DNA of 64,000 bases from Angomonas deanei (GCA_903995115.1 LR877154.1:682001-746000), one strand, 5' to 3'. Shown: positions 1-10,800, counted from the stretch's first letter. A program made the numbers and translations. Notes: generated by a model from the sequence alone, not told the origin.

Positions 1-1
1 A

Positions 2-466
2 ATTAATTTGATCGTGGAGCTGCTCGGCACCCCCAACCTGGAGAAGGATCTCCCACCGAGTACCTCCACCGAGGCGGTCGCCTATCTTTCCTCCCTTCCA
101 AGCAACAAGGAGAAGCGGCTGCAGGAGTACGTCCCGGAGCTCCGTGCACGGTTTGACGAACCCGCCTTCTTTGACAGTTTCGACGAACCCACCGAGGGCG
201 TCCAGCACAGCCCCGCCGAGGCGTTCGCCATGTTCGAGACGTTTGTGATGGGGATGTTGCGGTACTGCCCGGAGCGGCGCATGACCGCCAAGCAGGCGAT
301 CGCCCACCCTTGGCTCACCGACGTCCGTGGGCCAGAGACGGAGATACCCGGCTGCGAGGCGGGGAAGGTGTTCTCCTGGGATAAAGATAGTGTGGCACTC
401 TCTCTGCCGGAGTTGAGGGCTCTCTTCTTGGAGGAGATACGCCACTTTCACCGGCCGAAACGGTAA
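2..466 (+). CDS. MAP-kinase-like (CMGC) protein kinase, C-terminal part only
   Basis: This is the 3' end of a gene cut by the window edge; the frame is open from base 2 and ends at TAA 464-466. The visible 155 residues are the end of a kinase C-lobe. LGTP followed by YLSSLP is the pattern after helix G in MAP kinases. PERRMTAKQAIAHPWL is the conserved stretch around subdomain XI, where the arginine braces the lobe and HPWL closes the domain. A tail of about 45 residues follows, ending HRPKR. The region between YVP and the final helices is longer than in classical MAPKs and acidic (DEPAFFDSFDEPTEG). The catalytic loop and activation loop lie outside the window, so activity and exact subfamily cannot be judged. 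An SRPK- or CDK-like kinase is less likely because of the LGTP and SLP spacing. Confidence 0.8.
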   Translation: MNLIVELLGTPNLEKDLPPSTSTEAVAYLSSLPSNKEKRLQEYVPELRARFDEPAFFDSFDEPTEGVQHSPAEAFAMFETFVMGMLRYCPERRMTAKQAIAHPWLTDVRGPETEIPGCEAGKVFSWDKDSVALSLPELRALFLEEIRHFHRPKR

Positions 467-796
467 TGATTATCCTAGATAGGGGATACCACTTGCTATA
501 CCGCCAGGAAAAGACTATATCGTATGTAGTTACAGATGTGCAGTGCTTTTTTTTTTTTTTTGTTCGCGAGTTGTAATCGCTCTTTGTTTTTTTGGTTTAG
601 TGGTTGTCTTGGCGTATCGGTGTGTTATGATTTACTACTGCCATTTCTCTTTTTTCTCTCCAGAAAGAAACGAAAGAAAAATCCGTTTTTTTTTTCCCCA
701 CTCTCTTCTGGGATTAGCTATTTGCTTCCACTCGAGAAGAAGCGACAACTCTTTTTTTTAATATTAAATTAATTATATTTGACTCTTGCAGAGGAA
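467..796 (+). other. Intergenic region between kinase and kinesin
   Basis: No gene is seen. The stretch is T-rich with a T15 run at 547-561, a T10 run near 686-695 and further pyrimidine tracts up to about 750. It should hold the kinase 3' UTR, the polyadenylation region and the splice-acceptor region for the kinesin. Short open frames here encode only Phe/Ser/Leu-rich low-complexity peptides. Confidence 0.6.
743..791 (+). promoter_or_regulatory. Predicted spliced-leader acceptor for the kinesin gene
   Basis: A pyrimidine-rich tract with a T8 run is followed by CTCTTGCAG, with AG at 790-791, five bases before the ATG at 797. This is the expected arrangement for trans-splicing and supports the ATG over an in-frame TTG at 779. 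Confidence 0.5.
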
Positions 797-2593
797 ATGT
801 CGAAGGCACACCAATCGAGCAGTAAAACCGCTCCCAAGAACATTTCCGTGTTTTTGCGTGTCCGTCCCCCCATTCCGAGAGAAAAGGATCACACCTTTAA
901 TAATATTAAATTCAACGATAGTGATCCACGCGCCGTGACCATAGCACGTAAGTCCGGTTCGCGCAAAGTAGAAAATGAATATTTGTTTAACCGGGTGTTT
1001 CGCCAAAACTCCCGTCAGGAAGACGTGTACAATAACTTTGGTAAGAATGCCATCAACGCCGCCTTCGATGGCCAGCATGGTGTGTTGTTTGTGTACGGTC
1101 AGACCGGTTCCGGTAAGACCTACACCATCAGTAACGACGACCCGAAGAATCCCCAAAATCAGGGTGTGTTGCAGCAGGCGATGCATGAGATTTGGGAAAA
1201 GATTGCCAACGACAAGGACCACGACTACTCCTGCAGCGTCAGCTACGTCCAGCTGTATAATGAAATCCTCACCGATCTCCTAGACGAGCAGAAGGGCAGA
1301 GTCCGTATTCAGATGGGTACGGAAGGAAGGGGTGATGTCGTCCTCATGGCCGAGAGCTCTGGTAAAGGGGTGGAGAAGCCCGTCAAGGACTACAAGGAGA
1401 CGATGGAGATGTTTCGTGTCGGTATGAACCGCAAGGAGATGGCGAACACGTCCATGAACAACACTAGTTCTCGCTCCCACACCGTCTTCTCCTTCCACAT
1501 CAACCGCGCCACGAAGGTGGGGGCCGTGAAGGTCGACTCCGACGGCCCGACGGTGGCCCTGGAGGGTCGTCTCGTCCTGTGCGATCTTGCCGGCAGTGAG
1601 CGTGTCAGCAAGACCCACGCGGAGGGCAAGACGCTAGGCGAGGCGACGCACATTAACGGCAGTCTGCTGGTGTTAGGTAAGGTGGTGGCGGCGCTGACGG
1701 AGAAGAACTCCCAACACGCCCCGTTCCGTGAATCCAAGCTGACCCGTATTCTGCAGTACTCCCTCCTGGGTAACGGTAACACCTCCATCATGATTAACAT
1801 CAGTCCCTCCGACGACAACACGGAGGAGTCGCTGAGTGCCGTCTACTTTGGCCAGCGTGCGATTCAGATTAAGCAAGACGCCAAGCGACACGAGGTGCTG
1901 GACTACAAGGCACTCTACACCCAACTCATGGCCGAGCTGGATGCCAAGAACGATGGTACCCTCGAGGATGCCTTGGCGGAAGAGCGTGACGTGTACGAGG
2001 ATCGTATTAAGGGTCTGGAGGAACAGGTGACGGTCCTCACCAAGGAGAATGAAGTCCTACGAACCGAGAACGACGCGCTGCGGTCGGGTATGCCACCCGA
2101 GAAGGTGGCCGCCATCGTTGGCTCCTCCAACCGCGAGACGCTCGACCAGGACATGCGCAACATGATCCAGGCCAGGGATCAGAAGATTAAGACGATTAGC
2201 GACGAGCGGGTGAAGCTGGCGATGTTACTCTCCGAGGAGAAGCGCACGTGCTTCCGTCTGGCCCAAAAGTTGCAGGCTCTTACGCTTCAGTACAAGGTGG
2301 ACACCGACTCTCTCATCAAGCGACAGAACGAGGTCACGGCGGAGCTGGCTTCCGTGAAGGGTACCGACTATCTCAGTGCCGTTGGTAACGTCAGCAGCCC
2401 AGCGGACGGTGGTAGCTCCCCTCGCTTCCCGCTGGCTGGTGAATCCGAGGGAACGCGCGACCTTATTCGCGCCTACCAGCAAGAGCGTATTGAGCTCATT
2501 GTGTACCAGTCCAAGGCGGAGAAGGCCATCCGCCTCTTGGCCGCTGAAAAGAAGGACCTTCAGCGCCGCCTGGAGGAAGCCACGAAGAAATAA
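797..2593 (+). CDS. N-terminal-motor kinesin, kinesin-1-like
   Basis: A 598-residue microtubule motor. The motor domain fills roughly residues 15-365 and has all nucleotide-binding motifs intact: P-loop GQTGSGKT (101-108), switch I NNTSSRSH (221-228) and switch II DLAGSE (263-268). The microtubule-binding region reads HAPFRESKLTRIL (308-319). The remainder (about 380-598) is heptad-rich coiled coil, broken by a Ser/Gly/Pro-rich hinge (about 535-550). There is no recognisable globular tail, so cargo or light-chain binding cannot be inferred. The motor resembles N-terminal plus-end-directed kinesins; the plus-end direction is inferred from that placement. The start was set at ATG 797 because a good splice acceptor lies just before it. 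It could equally belong to a kinetoplastid-specific kinesin family. Confidence 0.93.
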   Translation: MSKAHQSSSKTAPKNISVFLRVRPPIPREKDHTFNNIKFNDSDPRAVTIARKSGSRKVENEYLFNRVFRQNSRQEDVYNNFGKNAINAAFDGQHGVLFVYGQTGSGKTYTISNDDPKNPQNQGVLQQAMHEIWEKIANDKDHDYSCSVSYVQLYNEILTDLLDEQKGRVRIQMGTEGRGDVVLMAESSGKGVEKPVKDYKETMEMFRVGMNRKEMANTSMNNTSSRSHTVFSFHINRATKVGAVKVDSDGPTVALEGRLVLCDLAGSERVSKTHAEGKTLGEATHINGSLLVLGKVVAALTEKNSQHAPFRESKLTRILQYSLLGNGNTSIMINISPSDDNTEESLSAVYFGQRAIQIKQDAKRHEVLDYKALYTQLMAELDAKNDGTLEDALAEERDVYEDRIKGLEEQVTVLTKENEVLRTENDALRSGMPPEKVAAIVGSSNRETLDQDMRNMIQARDQKIKTISDERVKLAMLLSEEKRTCFRLAQKLQALTLQYKVDTDSLIKRQNEVTAELASVKGTDYLSAVGNVSSPADGGSSPRFPLAGESEGTRDLIRAYQQERIELIVYQSKAEKAIRLLAAEKKDLQRRLEEATKK

Positions 2594-3010
2594 CTGCAAT
2601 AATTTTTTTTGCGTGTGCTTCAACTGATAAGCTAGATTTTTTTTTTTTTTTTTTAATCCACTCATTTTGAAAGGAGAATTGTACCTTGTTTTATCGTATA
2701 GATTCGAGCTGATAATGAAAACCTTTCTCTATATTGTACATCGTTAAAAACAAAAAAAAATATCGTACGGTATTTTTTTTTTCATATATAGTAGTAAATT
2801 GTAAAAAAAAAGTGTGTTCGAGTATGCGAAGCAAAACAAAGAATCGAATGATATGTTTGTTTTGTTCTTTCACAGAAACACTTCACTTTCCGCCACTCTC
2901 TTTTAAAGTAAAAAAGAGATATAGATTTTTTTTTTTTACTTCTCATTTTCACCTCTCATTTTTTTTGTATTATACACACAAAAAAACAACAAAACAAAAA
3001 CACACTTACA
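2594..3010 (+). other. Intergenic region between kinesin and Ku80
   Basis: No gene is seen. It contains a T18 run (about 2637-2654), further T and A runs and an A-rich stretch just before the Ku80 start. There is no AG between the last T tract (about 2930) and the ATG at 3011. The best acceptor is therefore the upstream TTCTTTCACAG ending at 2875, which implies a 5' UTR of about 135 bases. Confidence 0.6.
2851..2875 (+). promoter_or_regulatory. Predicted spliced-leader acceptor for Ku80
   Basis: TTTGTTTTGTTCTTTCACAG is a near-ideal polypyrimidine tract plus AG (2874-2875). It is the last convincing acceptor before the Ku80 ATG at 3011. Confidence 0.5.
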
Positions 3011-5212
3011 ATGACCGCAAAGAGTGCAGCTGTATTTGCGCTAGATGTACGCTGCCCTGCCGCAGGACTGGAAAAAGGAAAACAAATTCTGATGACCACT
3101 ATCATTGACAAGATGTTGTACGCTCCTCGCGATGAGGTGGCATTGGTACTCTCCGGAACCAATGATACGCTCAATCCACTTCACACGCAGTCCAACGGGG
3201 CACGCTATCAACACATCACCGTCTGCAACCCGCTCTGCGCAGCCACCACGGACTGCCTGCAACCACTGTATAACTTGGAGGAACTGGCGCGTCACTCGGA
3301 TAAAGGGAAAAGTGACTTTCTAGACACGCTCATTGTCTGTTTAGCGCTATTGCACGATCACATTGGGACCAAAAAGTACAAGCGAGTGGTGTATCTCATC
3401 ACCGATGCGAGGGAGGAAGTCGCGAGACGGGAGGAGCTCAACGAGGTGTCCCAGTCCCTCCGCGCCGACGACGTGACACTGGTGGTGGTGGGAGTCGACT
3501 TTACCGAAACCTCTTCCGATATGAGCGACTTCACGTCGTTAAGCATTAAGGCACAGAATGAACGCGTGCTGCACTTTCTGTGCTCCAGTGTTGGTAACGC
3601 CAGTCAGGTTCTCTCCGTGGAGGATACGTTACAAGGTGTGTCGCAGCTACGGGCCCGAAAGATTCTCCAGCGCCCTCTCCTTAAAGTCGTGCTGACCATT
3701 GGGGATATACGTTTGGCGGTTCAAATGTTTTCCAAGGCACAGGAAGAGAAGTTCCCCACATTGAAGCGCGTCACGACCGACGGCGTAGGGGTGGGCATGG
3801 CATCGGAGTATGTGCGGGTGGGTGGCGAGGAGCACCAGGGGCCGATTCAGCCAGGGGACCATGTGAAGGCCTTCCGCTACGGCCGTGGACTCATTCCCTG
3901 CACCGAGGCAGACTTGGATGCCATGAAGCTGCACGGTCTTCGCTCCTTGGAGGCGGTGGCGTTCGTACCGCGAGAGGAGGTACCCCCTTATATCCTAATG
4001 GGGGGCGTGAAGGCCATTCTTCCTCTTGCTGGGGACCACACGGGACAGAAAGGGTTCGCCTGCATTGTTCGCTCCATGCTAGAGTTGAACCGAGTGCTCA
4101 TCGTCCGCCACGTCCGCACCCGTGATGCAGCGCCCTCTCTCGCCGTGTGCTTCCCGTCTGATCAAGATGGCGACTGTCTTTACTTTGCACCCCTGCCTTT
4201 CTCCGAGGATGTGCGCCCGTTTCGCTTCTCCAACTACGAGGAGGTACAGTGTACGGCGGCGGAGGAGCGCATGATCGATAACATGATTGACGCGCTCACT
4301 GTGGAGGAGACGGTGCTGATGCCCAGCGAAACGTTCAACCCCAGTCTTCAGCAGTACTACGGCACTCTCCGGTCCAAGCTGATGAGTAAGGAGGAGAGCG
4401 ACGTGCCACCGCTGCTCCCCACGCTACAGGCATCTTCCACTGCCTTTAACGCCTTTGGTAATCCACTGCAGCCGGTGTTGGAGAAGGCACTCCCTGTCCT
4501 GGACAAGGTGGCCGCGGCCTTTCCGTTCGCGGAGGTCGATCCTGCCAAGGCGGGAGACCGGCGCAGCCATTGGTTCCGTCTTTCTTCTGGCGTCACTCCG
4601 GACGGCCAAGACGACAACTCCACGAGTGACCGAGCACCTTCCACCGTGAATGCTTTCTTGCTGAAAAGCAAAAACGGTGCGAAGACCGGCGAAGGCAGTG
4701 TCGTCTCCACCAGCGATGTGTCGACGATTGCCGCGGAGGGTCTGGCCACCACCGTGAAGCACGTCACTACCGTCGACCCAGTCGGTAGCTTCGAGGCACT
4801 GCTCGCGAATGCGAAGCAAGACGGTGTGGCCAGACTGACGGCGATGGATGAAATAACCGAAGTCATCCTGCAATTACTCCGTTACAGTTTGAAAAGTGCG
4901 CATTACGACAAGTGCGACGATGCGCTCCAGGCGCTACGACAGTGCTGCGTCCATGAAAACGATCCCGACTACTACAACTCCTTTCTCATGAAGCTGTCGG
5001 TGGAGACACGGGAGATGGGAAGTGGGACGACTACTTTGACGGTCGGCTGATGAAGTCTAAAAAGTTGCGACCCATCACCGTGGCGGAGTGCTCGAACAGC
5101 GCACTGAAGAATGACGCGGACGCAAAAGGCGTTTCTCTTACAGGATCGCTCCGTGCCGGTGTTGGATGTCGAGGACGCCGTGGATGACGACCTTCTTGAC
5201 CTTATCAGTTGA
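3011..5212 (+). CDS. KU80: Ku80 DNA-end-binding subunit, with two compensating frame breaks near the 3' end
   Basis: Ku80 pairs with Ku70 to ring broken DNA ends; in trypanosomes Ku also acts at telomeres. The N-terminal part is a von Willebrand A-like domain starting AAVFALDVRC. From about residue 240 comes the Ku beta-barrel, with MKLHGLRSLEAVAF, a VLIVRHV strand and an LPFSEDVRPF segment typical of Ku80. A helical C-terminal arm follows (DYYNSFLMKL). The first frame closes at TGA 5048-5050. Homology continues in the next frame from about 5018 (KWDDYFDGRLMKSKKLRPI matches the FW...LI region of the Ku80 arm). It then returns to the original frame at an A4 run near 5124 and ends DDDLLDLIS at TGA 5210-5212. 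Read through both shifts the protein is about 733 residues. That tail resembles the human Ku80 C-terminus (DDLLDMI), which binds DNA-PKcs. The shifts look like consensus errors or a recent lesion. Confidence 0.9.
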
Positions 5213-5390
5213 GGAATTCCAAAAAAAAAAAAAATTCACTACTCTTTTTTTTTTTTAATGCTTCCACATTTCTGCGTTTTAACGGCTGCTGACGAACACT
5301 GCATTTTTTCCCTCTCCCTCTTTTTAGTCCACTCAAAAGCTTTTATCGTTTTTTCCTTTTTTTAAGCAAATAACCAATATTTTTTTTTAC

Positions 5391-5404
5391 CGTTAACCGT
5401 TCAG
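5391..5404 (+). promoter_or_regulatory. Candidate acceptor one base before the TBC1D23-like start
   Basis: A T9 tract and ACCGTTAACCGTTCAG put an AG (5403-5404) one base upstream of the ATG at 5406. If used, the spliced leader would supply almost the whole 5' UTR. An alternative AG lies after the T7 run at about 5364-5365. Confidence 0.4.
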
Positions 5405-5405
5405 C

Positions 5406-7436
5406 ATGTCCACTGCTGAATCCCCTAAAACGGAGGCGAAGGTCACCTTGGAGGAGGCCAAAACCGCACTGTTCGAAATCCTAGACAAGAAGACCCCCAA
5501 CACATGGGAGCAGGTGGAGGTAGTCCAGAAGGCCTGCATGCGTCTCCCCACGCTATCAACCCTTCTCACTGGAGAGAAGCGATGCCAGCTCTATGAGAAG
5601 CTGCTGTACGACGAACACACCAAGATTCTGGACCTCCCCGACAACTTGGCCGAGTATGCCACGAAGGCGAGCGAGACCCACGAGTCGGTCGCCAAGCAAC
5701 TCTCTCCGCTGATGGGCCCGTCGGTGGAGGGGGTCAGCGAGGCGGAGCTGAAAGGATTTGTATGCTACCTCGGTACGGAAAAGGGATTCCGTTTCGGTGA
5801 AAAGCAGGTTGGCATTTTCTTTGCCCTCGCCGCCCAATTCCATGATGTCCCGAAAGGAGACGCCAAGGCGAACCTGAAGCGACTGCTGAACTTGTCGGTG
5901 GCTCTTCGAGAAGAGTATCTGATTTCCTCTACCCTCTACGAGAAGGCGACCCTCAGCCTCCTGCGGCTGCTCCTGCAGTACCACGACCCCGCGCTCTCCG
6001 AGGCACTAGACCATCAGAAAATTGAGGTGGGGCGGTATCTGCTCGACTGGAGCTCCAGTCTGTTTGCCAAGAAGGACGACCACGAGGCGGCCGTGCATGT
6101 GTTGGACTGGATCCTCATTCTCTTAGAGCGCAACATGGTCCCCTACGCGGCCTTGGCCTTCCTCATGAGCAACCGACAGGCCGTCATGGGCTTCCGCACG
6201 GAGGAGGAGACGACCGAGTACTTGCAGACCCTCTCCTTCAAGTTCTCCTACCGTAAGGAGAGTGCCCTCAACGCCGGACTCGTGGACGGCCGCCGGATTG
6301 CGCCGTTACCCATTTGGAGTGGAAAGTCTCTGATGCAAAATGCAGACCTCCTCGTTCGCAACACCCCCCTCTCTGCGCAAAATGTTTTAGAATGCTGCCT
6401 GTGGCCGGATACCGCCCAGCTGAGCAAGTCCCCTGAGGCCTTGGCCCACCACTACTCCCTCACCCCTTGTCTTCCCATAGAGCGCTCCGACTTCGCGACG
6501 TCCTTCTCCACGAAGGATGCCACACGGAGCGCGGCGCTAGACTACGTGGTGATCGACAGCCGTGCGCGCGTCAGCTACGAACACGCTAACTTACCCGGTA
6601 GTATCTTCGTCGGCGATGTGGCCGGGTACGACCAGGAGCGACTAGAGCAGCTGGTGAGCAGGGTGGAGGAGAAGGCCAAAGGGTCCCACGTGTGTGTCCT
6701 GGGCACCGGCCGCGCCATCGACGAGGAGAAGAATCTGCTAAAGCTGATTGCGATGCAGTTGGTCCGCAAGCACCTCCCCTACGTTGGCTTACTGTACGTT
6801 GGGTTCAAGGGTCTCATCCCCATGATCAAACAGAAGATGATTGTCGCCAACCTACAGCACCCGGAGGATATGGCGGAGGAGACCGCACCGCTCTTCACCA
6901 ACGCCGCTCTGGACGCCGCACTCGACACCATCTCCTCGAACCTTCCCACCAGTGAGGAGGTGCGCCAGCGGGCGGAGGAGGTACGGCAGAAGGCCGAGGA
7001 GCTGGGCAGTCTGGCCAAGGAGCGGGCTGAGGCGGCGCGATCATGGGGGCTAGGCGTGTTCAGCCAGCTGCAGGAGAAGATCTCCGAGGTACGCTCGCAG
7101 GGTCTGTTCACGCCTTCCACTGAGGAGGCGAAAGGGACCTCCGCCGCCTCTACAGAACCGTCTCTGATTGGTCGCATTGTACGTCCATCCATCGCGGCCG
7201 CCTTCTCCATGGGTGGGGAGGCAGACCCCGCGGAGGGCGACGACGACTTTGACCTCATCACGTCTGTTCCCAAGCCCATGAAGAGCGCCCTCCCGGCGGA
7301 GGAGACTGCCAAGAAGGAGGCACAGAAGCCTCAGGCGGCACCGGCAGCAGCCCCCAAACCTGCGGTACACGCGGACCCCACGGCCGACCCTAACGCCAAG
7401 AAGGTCGATGAGGAGTTTGAAAAACTATTCATGTAA
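5406..7436 (+). CDS. TBC1D23-like protein: divergent TBC domain plus degenerate rhodanese domain
   Basis: 676 residues. The N-terminal 330 or so are an all-helical TBC-type domain without the usual arginine- and glutamine-finger motifs, so Rab-GAP activity is doubtful. Residues about 380-480 are a rhodanese-like domain: VVIDSRARVSYEHANLPGSI followed by VCVLGTGRAIDEE. The rhodanese catalytic loop (C-x5-R with an active cysteine) is replaced by GTGR, as in animal TBC1D23, which has GSGR at the same place. The region 520-676 is helical then low-complexity, Ala/Pro/Lys-rich and acidic, ending FEKLFM. Animal TBC1D23 bridges golgin-bearing trans-Golgi membranes and the WASH subunit FAM21 on endosome-derived vesicles. 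By homology this should be a trans-Golgi tethering factor. The next gene is an FKBP15-like protein, also WASH-linked in animals. Confidence 0.85.
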   Translation: MSTAESPKTEAKVTLEEAKTALFEILDKKTPNTWEQVEVVQKACMRLPTLSTLLTGEKRCQLYEKLLYDEHTKILDLPDNLAEYATKASETHESVAKQLSPLMGPSVEGVSEAELKGFVCYLGTEKGFRFGEKQVGIFFALAAQFHDVPKGDAKANLKRLLNLSVALREEYLISSTLYEKATLSLLRLLLQYHDPALSEALDHQKIEVGRYLLDWSSSLFAKKDDHEAAVHVLDWILILLERNMVPYAALAFLMSNRQAVMGFRTEEETTEYLQTLSFKFSYRKESALNAGLVDGRRIAPLPIWSGKSLMQNADLLVRNTPLSAQNVLECCLWPDTAQLSKSPEALAHHYSLTPCLPIERSDFATSFSTKDATRSAALDYVVIDSRARVSYEHANLPGSIFVGDVAGYDQERLEQLVSRVEEKAKGSHVCVLGTGRAIDEEKNLLKLIAMQLVRKHLPYVGLLYVGFKGLIPMIKQKMIVANLQHPEDMAEETAPLFTNAALDAALDTISSNLPTSEEVRQRAEEVRQKAEELGSLAKERAEAARSWGLGVFSQLQEKISEVRSQGLFTPSTEEAKGTSAASTEPSLIGRIVRPSIAAAFSMGGEADPAEGDDDFDLITSVPKPMKSALPAEETAKKEAQKPQAAPAAAPKPAVHADPTADPNAKKVDEEFEKLFM

Positions 7437-7814
7437 CGACCCATAACCAAAATATAAAATAATTAGTGTGATCCTATAAATTGCTAATTCGTAGTAGAGC
7501 AAGTGCCCTGGTCGTTTTTTTTTCGTAATCATTTTAATAGGGCGAAACAAAACAGGAAATACAAAAACAAAATCATAATTGTCGCCAATTTTTTTTTTTC
7601 CCCCATAGCGCCAAAGAGCGACCTCCTTTATACCCCTGTTGATCTTTTCTCCTGTACCACAAATTTTTCGTGTTTAGGCGATTTTCTTGTTTGTGCTTTT
7701 ATGTGCGTTCGGCTATCGCATTCCCTCTAATTCCCTCCCTCCTTCCAGTACTCTTTATTATTATTATTATTATTATTGTTTATTCTTTTAATTTTAGAAA
7801 TACTGCACACCAAT
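7437..7814 (+). other. Intergenic region with (TTA)n microsatellite
   Basis: No gene is seen. T-rich sequence carries a (TTA/ATT)n tract at about 7757-7777, then TATTCTTTTAATTTTAG with AG at 7796-7797, a probable splice acceptor 17 bases before the next ATG (7815). Confidence 0.6.
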
Positions 7815-10800
7815 ATGCAACAAAAAACGTTATGCGTGGCGCCCATTACTTTATTTTCGGTGGAGGATTCCGGGAAATCGGTGTCGAAAGGGAACTGTGC
7901 GTGTGCCCTCGTCGCCCTCCCCGGGGTCCAACCCAAGTACAGCATCGTGTGCTACACGGCGGCCTCCAGCACCCTCTGCGTCGCCCGCCTGGAGTCTAGG
8001 AACGAGCGAGGGGCGCGGGTCCTGTTGCAGAAAAGTGGACAAATTGATTTTATGGACGACTCCAATAAGCGTTGGAGTGCGCTATTTAGTAACGAGGGAC
8101 AGCGAGAAAACTTTGTGGCCCAAGTGACGTTAGCTTTTTATTTAATGAACGGACGGCCTCCTCGCGCGGCGGTGCAGGTGGACCTCACCTTTCGCGACGT
8201 AGGGATACCGTTGGGCCTGCACCACAGGGCAAGTGTCTTCTACCGTGCTTATCAAACAAAGGAGAGCGATGGCATTTTAGAAATTAGTCGGATGGCCGAA
8301 AAAACAGATGACCGGCCGTACGCCTTCACCCCACTACAGTCGAACGTGGTGCTACCCGCTGGTTACAAGGGGTTCGAGTCGGAGGTGTTGCGCATGACGG
8401 AGGGCGCCGTGAGAGGGGTGACGGTCCCCTACGACACCCCGAGTGCGTCCTCGGATGATATTCTCATCAAACAGTCCGCGCTACCCACTGTTTTTGTGGT
8501 GTCGCTGCAGCGCCTCGACCAACTAGACTTTTCACGTGGGGAGAGTAGTCTCACCCCTACCGTGTTTGCCGCCACCGACGACCCACCGCGCATTGAAGAC
8601 AACGCAGCACGAGGTGATGCCTCAGACAGGTACGCCCTCGTCCCTTCCACGTACGCCGACCCCACTCACACCAACCTCGTCGCACCGTATAGCCCAGATG
8701 TAGTAGCGTCGCCTTCCTCTCTAGGAGGGATCCCCCCAGAGCAGATGACACTGCTTCAGAAGGTAGGCGTCGGTATCGGCAACCTCACGCTGAATGTCAG
8801 CGATTTACAAACCATCATTGAAACCACTTCTAGCAACTTTCATAGCAAGGTGAAACGACCGCCCCCGACGAGGCTCACCAATAAGGAGTTGAGCGAACAA
8901 GTGCAACTCATTATTAGCGAGAATGAAGGTAGCAAGGCGGAGCTGTCGACGGTACAGGAAAGTGTGTTCACCATCGAAAAGGACAATACAGATTTGCAAA
9001 AACGCATCGACGACATTGGTAGAGAGTGTCAAGACTTGATTAATGGAAGAGTAAAGTTCCAGGACTCGGTGCGGGACAGCCGACTGGAGAAGAGTAGACT
9101 CATTCTAAAACTGCAGGACCAGGTGGAGATTGCCACCACGCAGAGGGACGACGTGGAGCGACATGTCAACACTCTCAAAAAGTTGGTCGACGTGTCCAAG
9201 GAAGAGCTGCGACAGGTTCAGGCCAGACAGGGTTTGCTGGAGATACAGAGGGCGACCGACGAGGAGCAGGCGAGTGTGGCGGAGGCGACACTGCAGGAGA
9301 CACGCACGGAGTGTGCCTCCCTAGAAGCACTGCTGACGGAGCTGAGGGCGGAGGAGGAAGGGCGACGGCGGGAGCTGCGCTCGGTGACCGCCCAGCTGCA
9401 GGAGGTGGAACTACAGGCCGAGCGAGAGAGGAGTCGCTGCTATCAGCTGGCACAGGAGGAGAGAACAAAGCGGGAGGCCGACGTGCGAGAGATTCGAACC
9501 GAGATGATGAATGAGCTCAAGAGTAAAGAAATTCGCTACCGCGCCGAGCACTCCCGCATTGTCGAAGAGAAGTACTACGCCGGCCGCGAGGAAGGCAAGC
9601 GACTGGGGCGCGAGGCGGCCCTGGAGGATGTCGCACTGCACCTTCAAAGTCTTCGCTTAGATTTACAACGGGCGCAGTCCGCGGTGGATGTCCGTAAAGA
9701 TGAGTTGCGGGATCGCATCGCGGAGTCCATCTCCTCTCGCCGAATGCGTCTGTCTCAAGCGGAGGATCTCCGCAAGTCTATCCACCACTTGATCAAGGAG
9801 AAGGTGGCCATCGATATCAAGACGGGCAAACTGGAATCTGGCAGGTGCGGTCGAGGGGCGGTACTGCGGGATCTGAGCCTCATCGTGAAGCAGCTCGACC
9901 ACCCAGTGGAGGCCAGCCAGATGCTGACCGTGGTGGACTCTCTGGAGCGTGGTGACCGATACATTGATCTATCCTTTAATCAAGAGAATTGGAAGACAAC
10001 CATGGCGGCCGTCTGCGCCCAACGCGTCGTGTGGATAGAAGAGGTGCTGTTTGACATTTACAGAAAAGGCATGGAGTACTACTATCAGGAGTGGATGAAG
10101 CCGCTGGAGGAGGTGCACCAGCACACCACGCGGCAGGTGAAGCTGCTGTGGGTGAGCACGTACGGCGAGTCGCACTACGCGGTGGTGATCGCGGAGCGCA
10201 AAGAGCGCTTTGCGATTGAGTCAGAAAGACAGAACTTCTTTGATATGCTGGTGGAGTGGCGGCGGAGAGACGCGGCAGCCCGGGAGGCCATGTGGAGCGA
10301 GGCTGCCAGCACCGCCGAAGCAGCTCTATCAACACGCCACAACGATAGTACAACAACTGTACTCTATTTGTGTGGGACAGCTGCAACAGCGACAAACGTT
10401 ACGCGACGCGGAGACCGCGGGCAGACGATCCATCACGTTGGAAGAGAATGCCGGACGGTGTCTCCTGCCCGAAGTCTTCCGCGACTGGTCGGCCCAGATG
10501 CTGCGAGACGCACAGGGTGCCCTCATACAGGAGGAGGAGTACGAGCGCGCGACCAGAGAGGCGGAGGAGGTGGCGCAGTTCGGGGCCCTTCGCATCGCGG
10601 CCCAACTCGCCACGCAGCGGCTAGAGGAGGAATCCCTCCGCACAGGGCAGCAGGAGGAACTAGCTGCGATGGAGACGCGTGCACGGGCGCTGCTCCACAA
10701 ACAAGAAGCCCTCGGCCGGACTGCTCTACTGGAGTGGCTGGTGGAGGCGCTCTCCGCCCCCACAGAAGAGCTGCCACCCTTATCTGCCCATGAGGAGCAG

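Noticed and set aside
536-772. Small Phe-rich open frames in intergenic T tracts, also near 2734, 14377, 30760 and 39659
   Set aside because: They arise from poly-T runs, have no homology-like features and lie where UTRs and acceptor tracts are expected.
7757-7777. (TTA)n tract as a functional element; likewise the GAT/AAT tract at 14227-14251
   Set aside because: Simple microsatellites in UTR-like sequence with no further structure.
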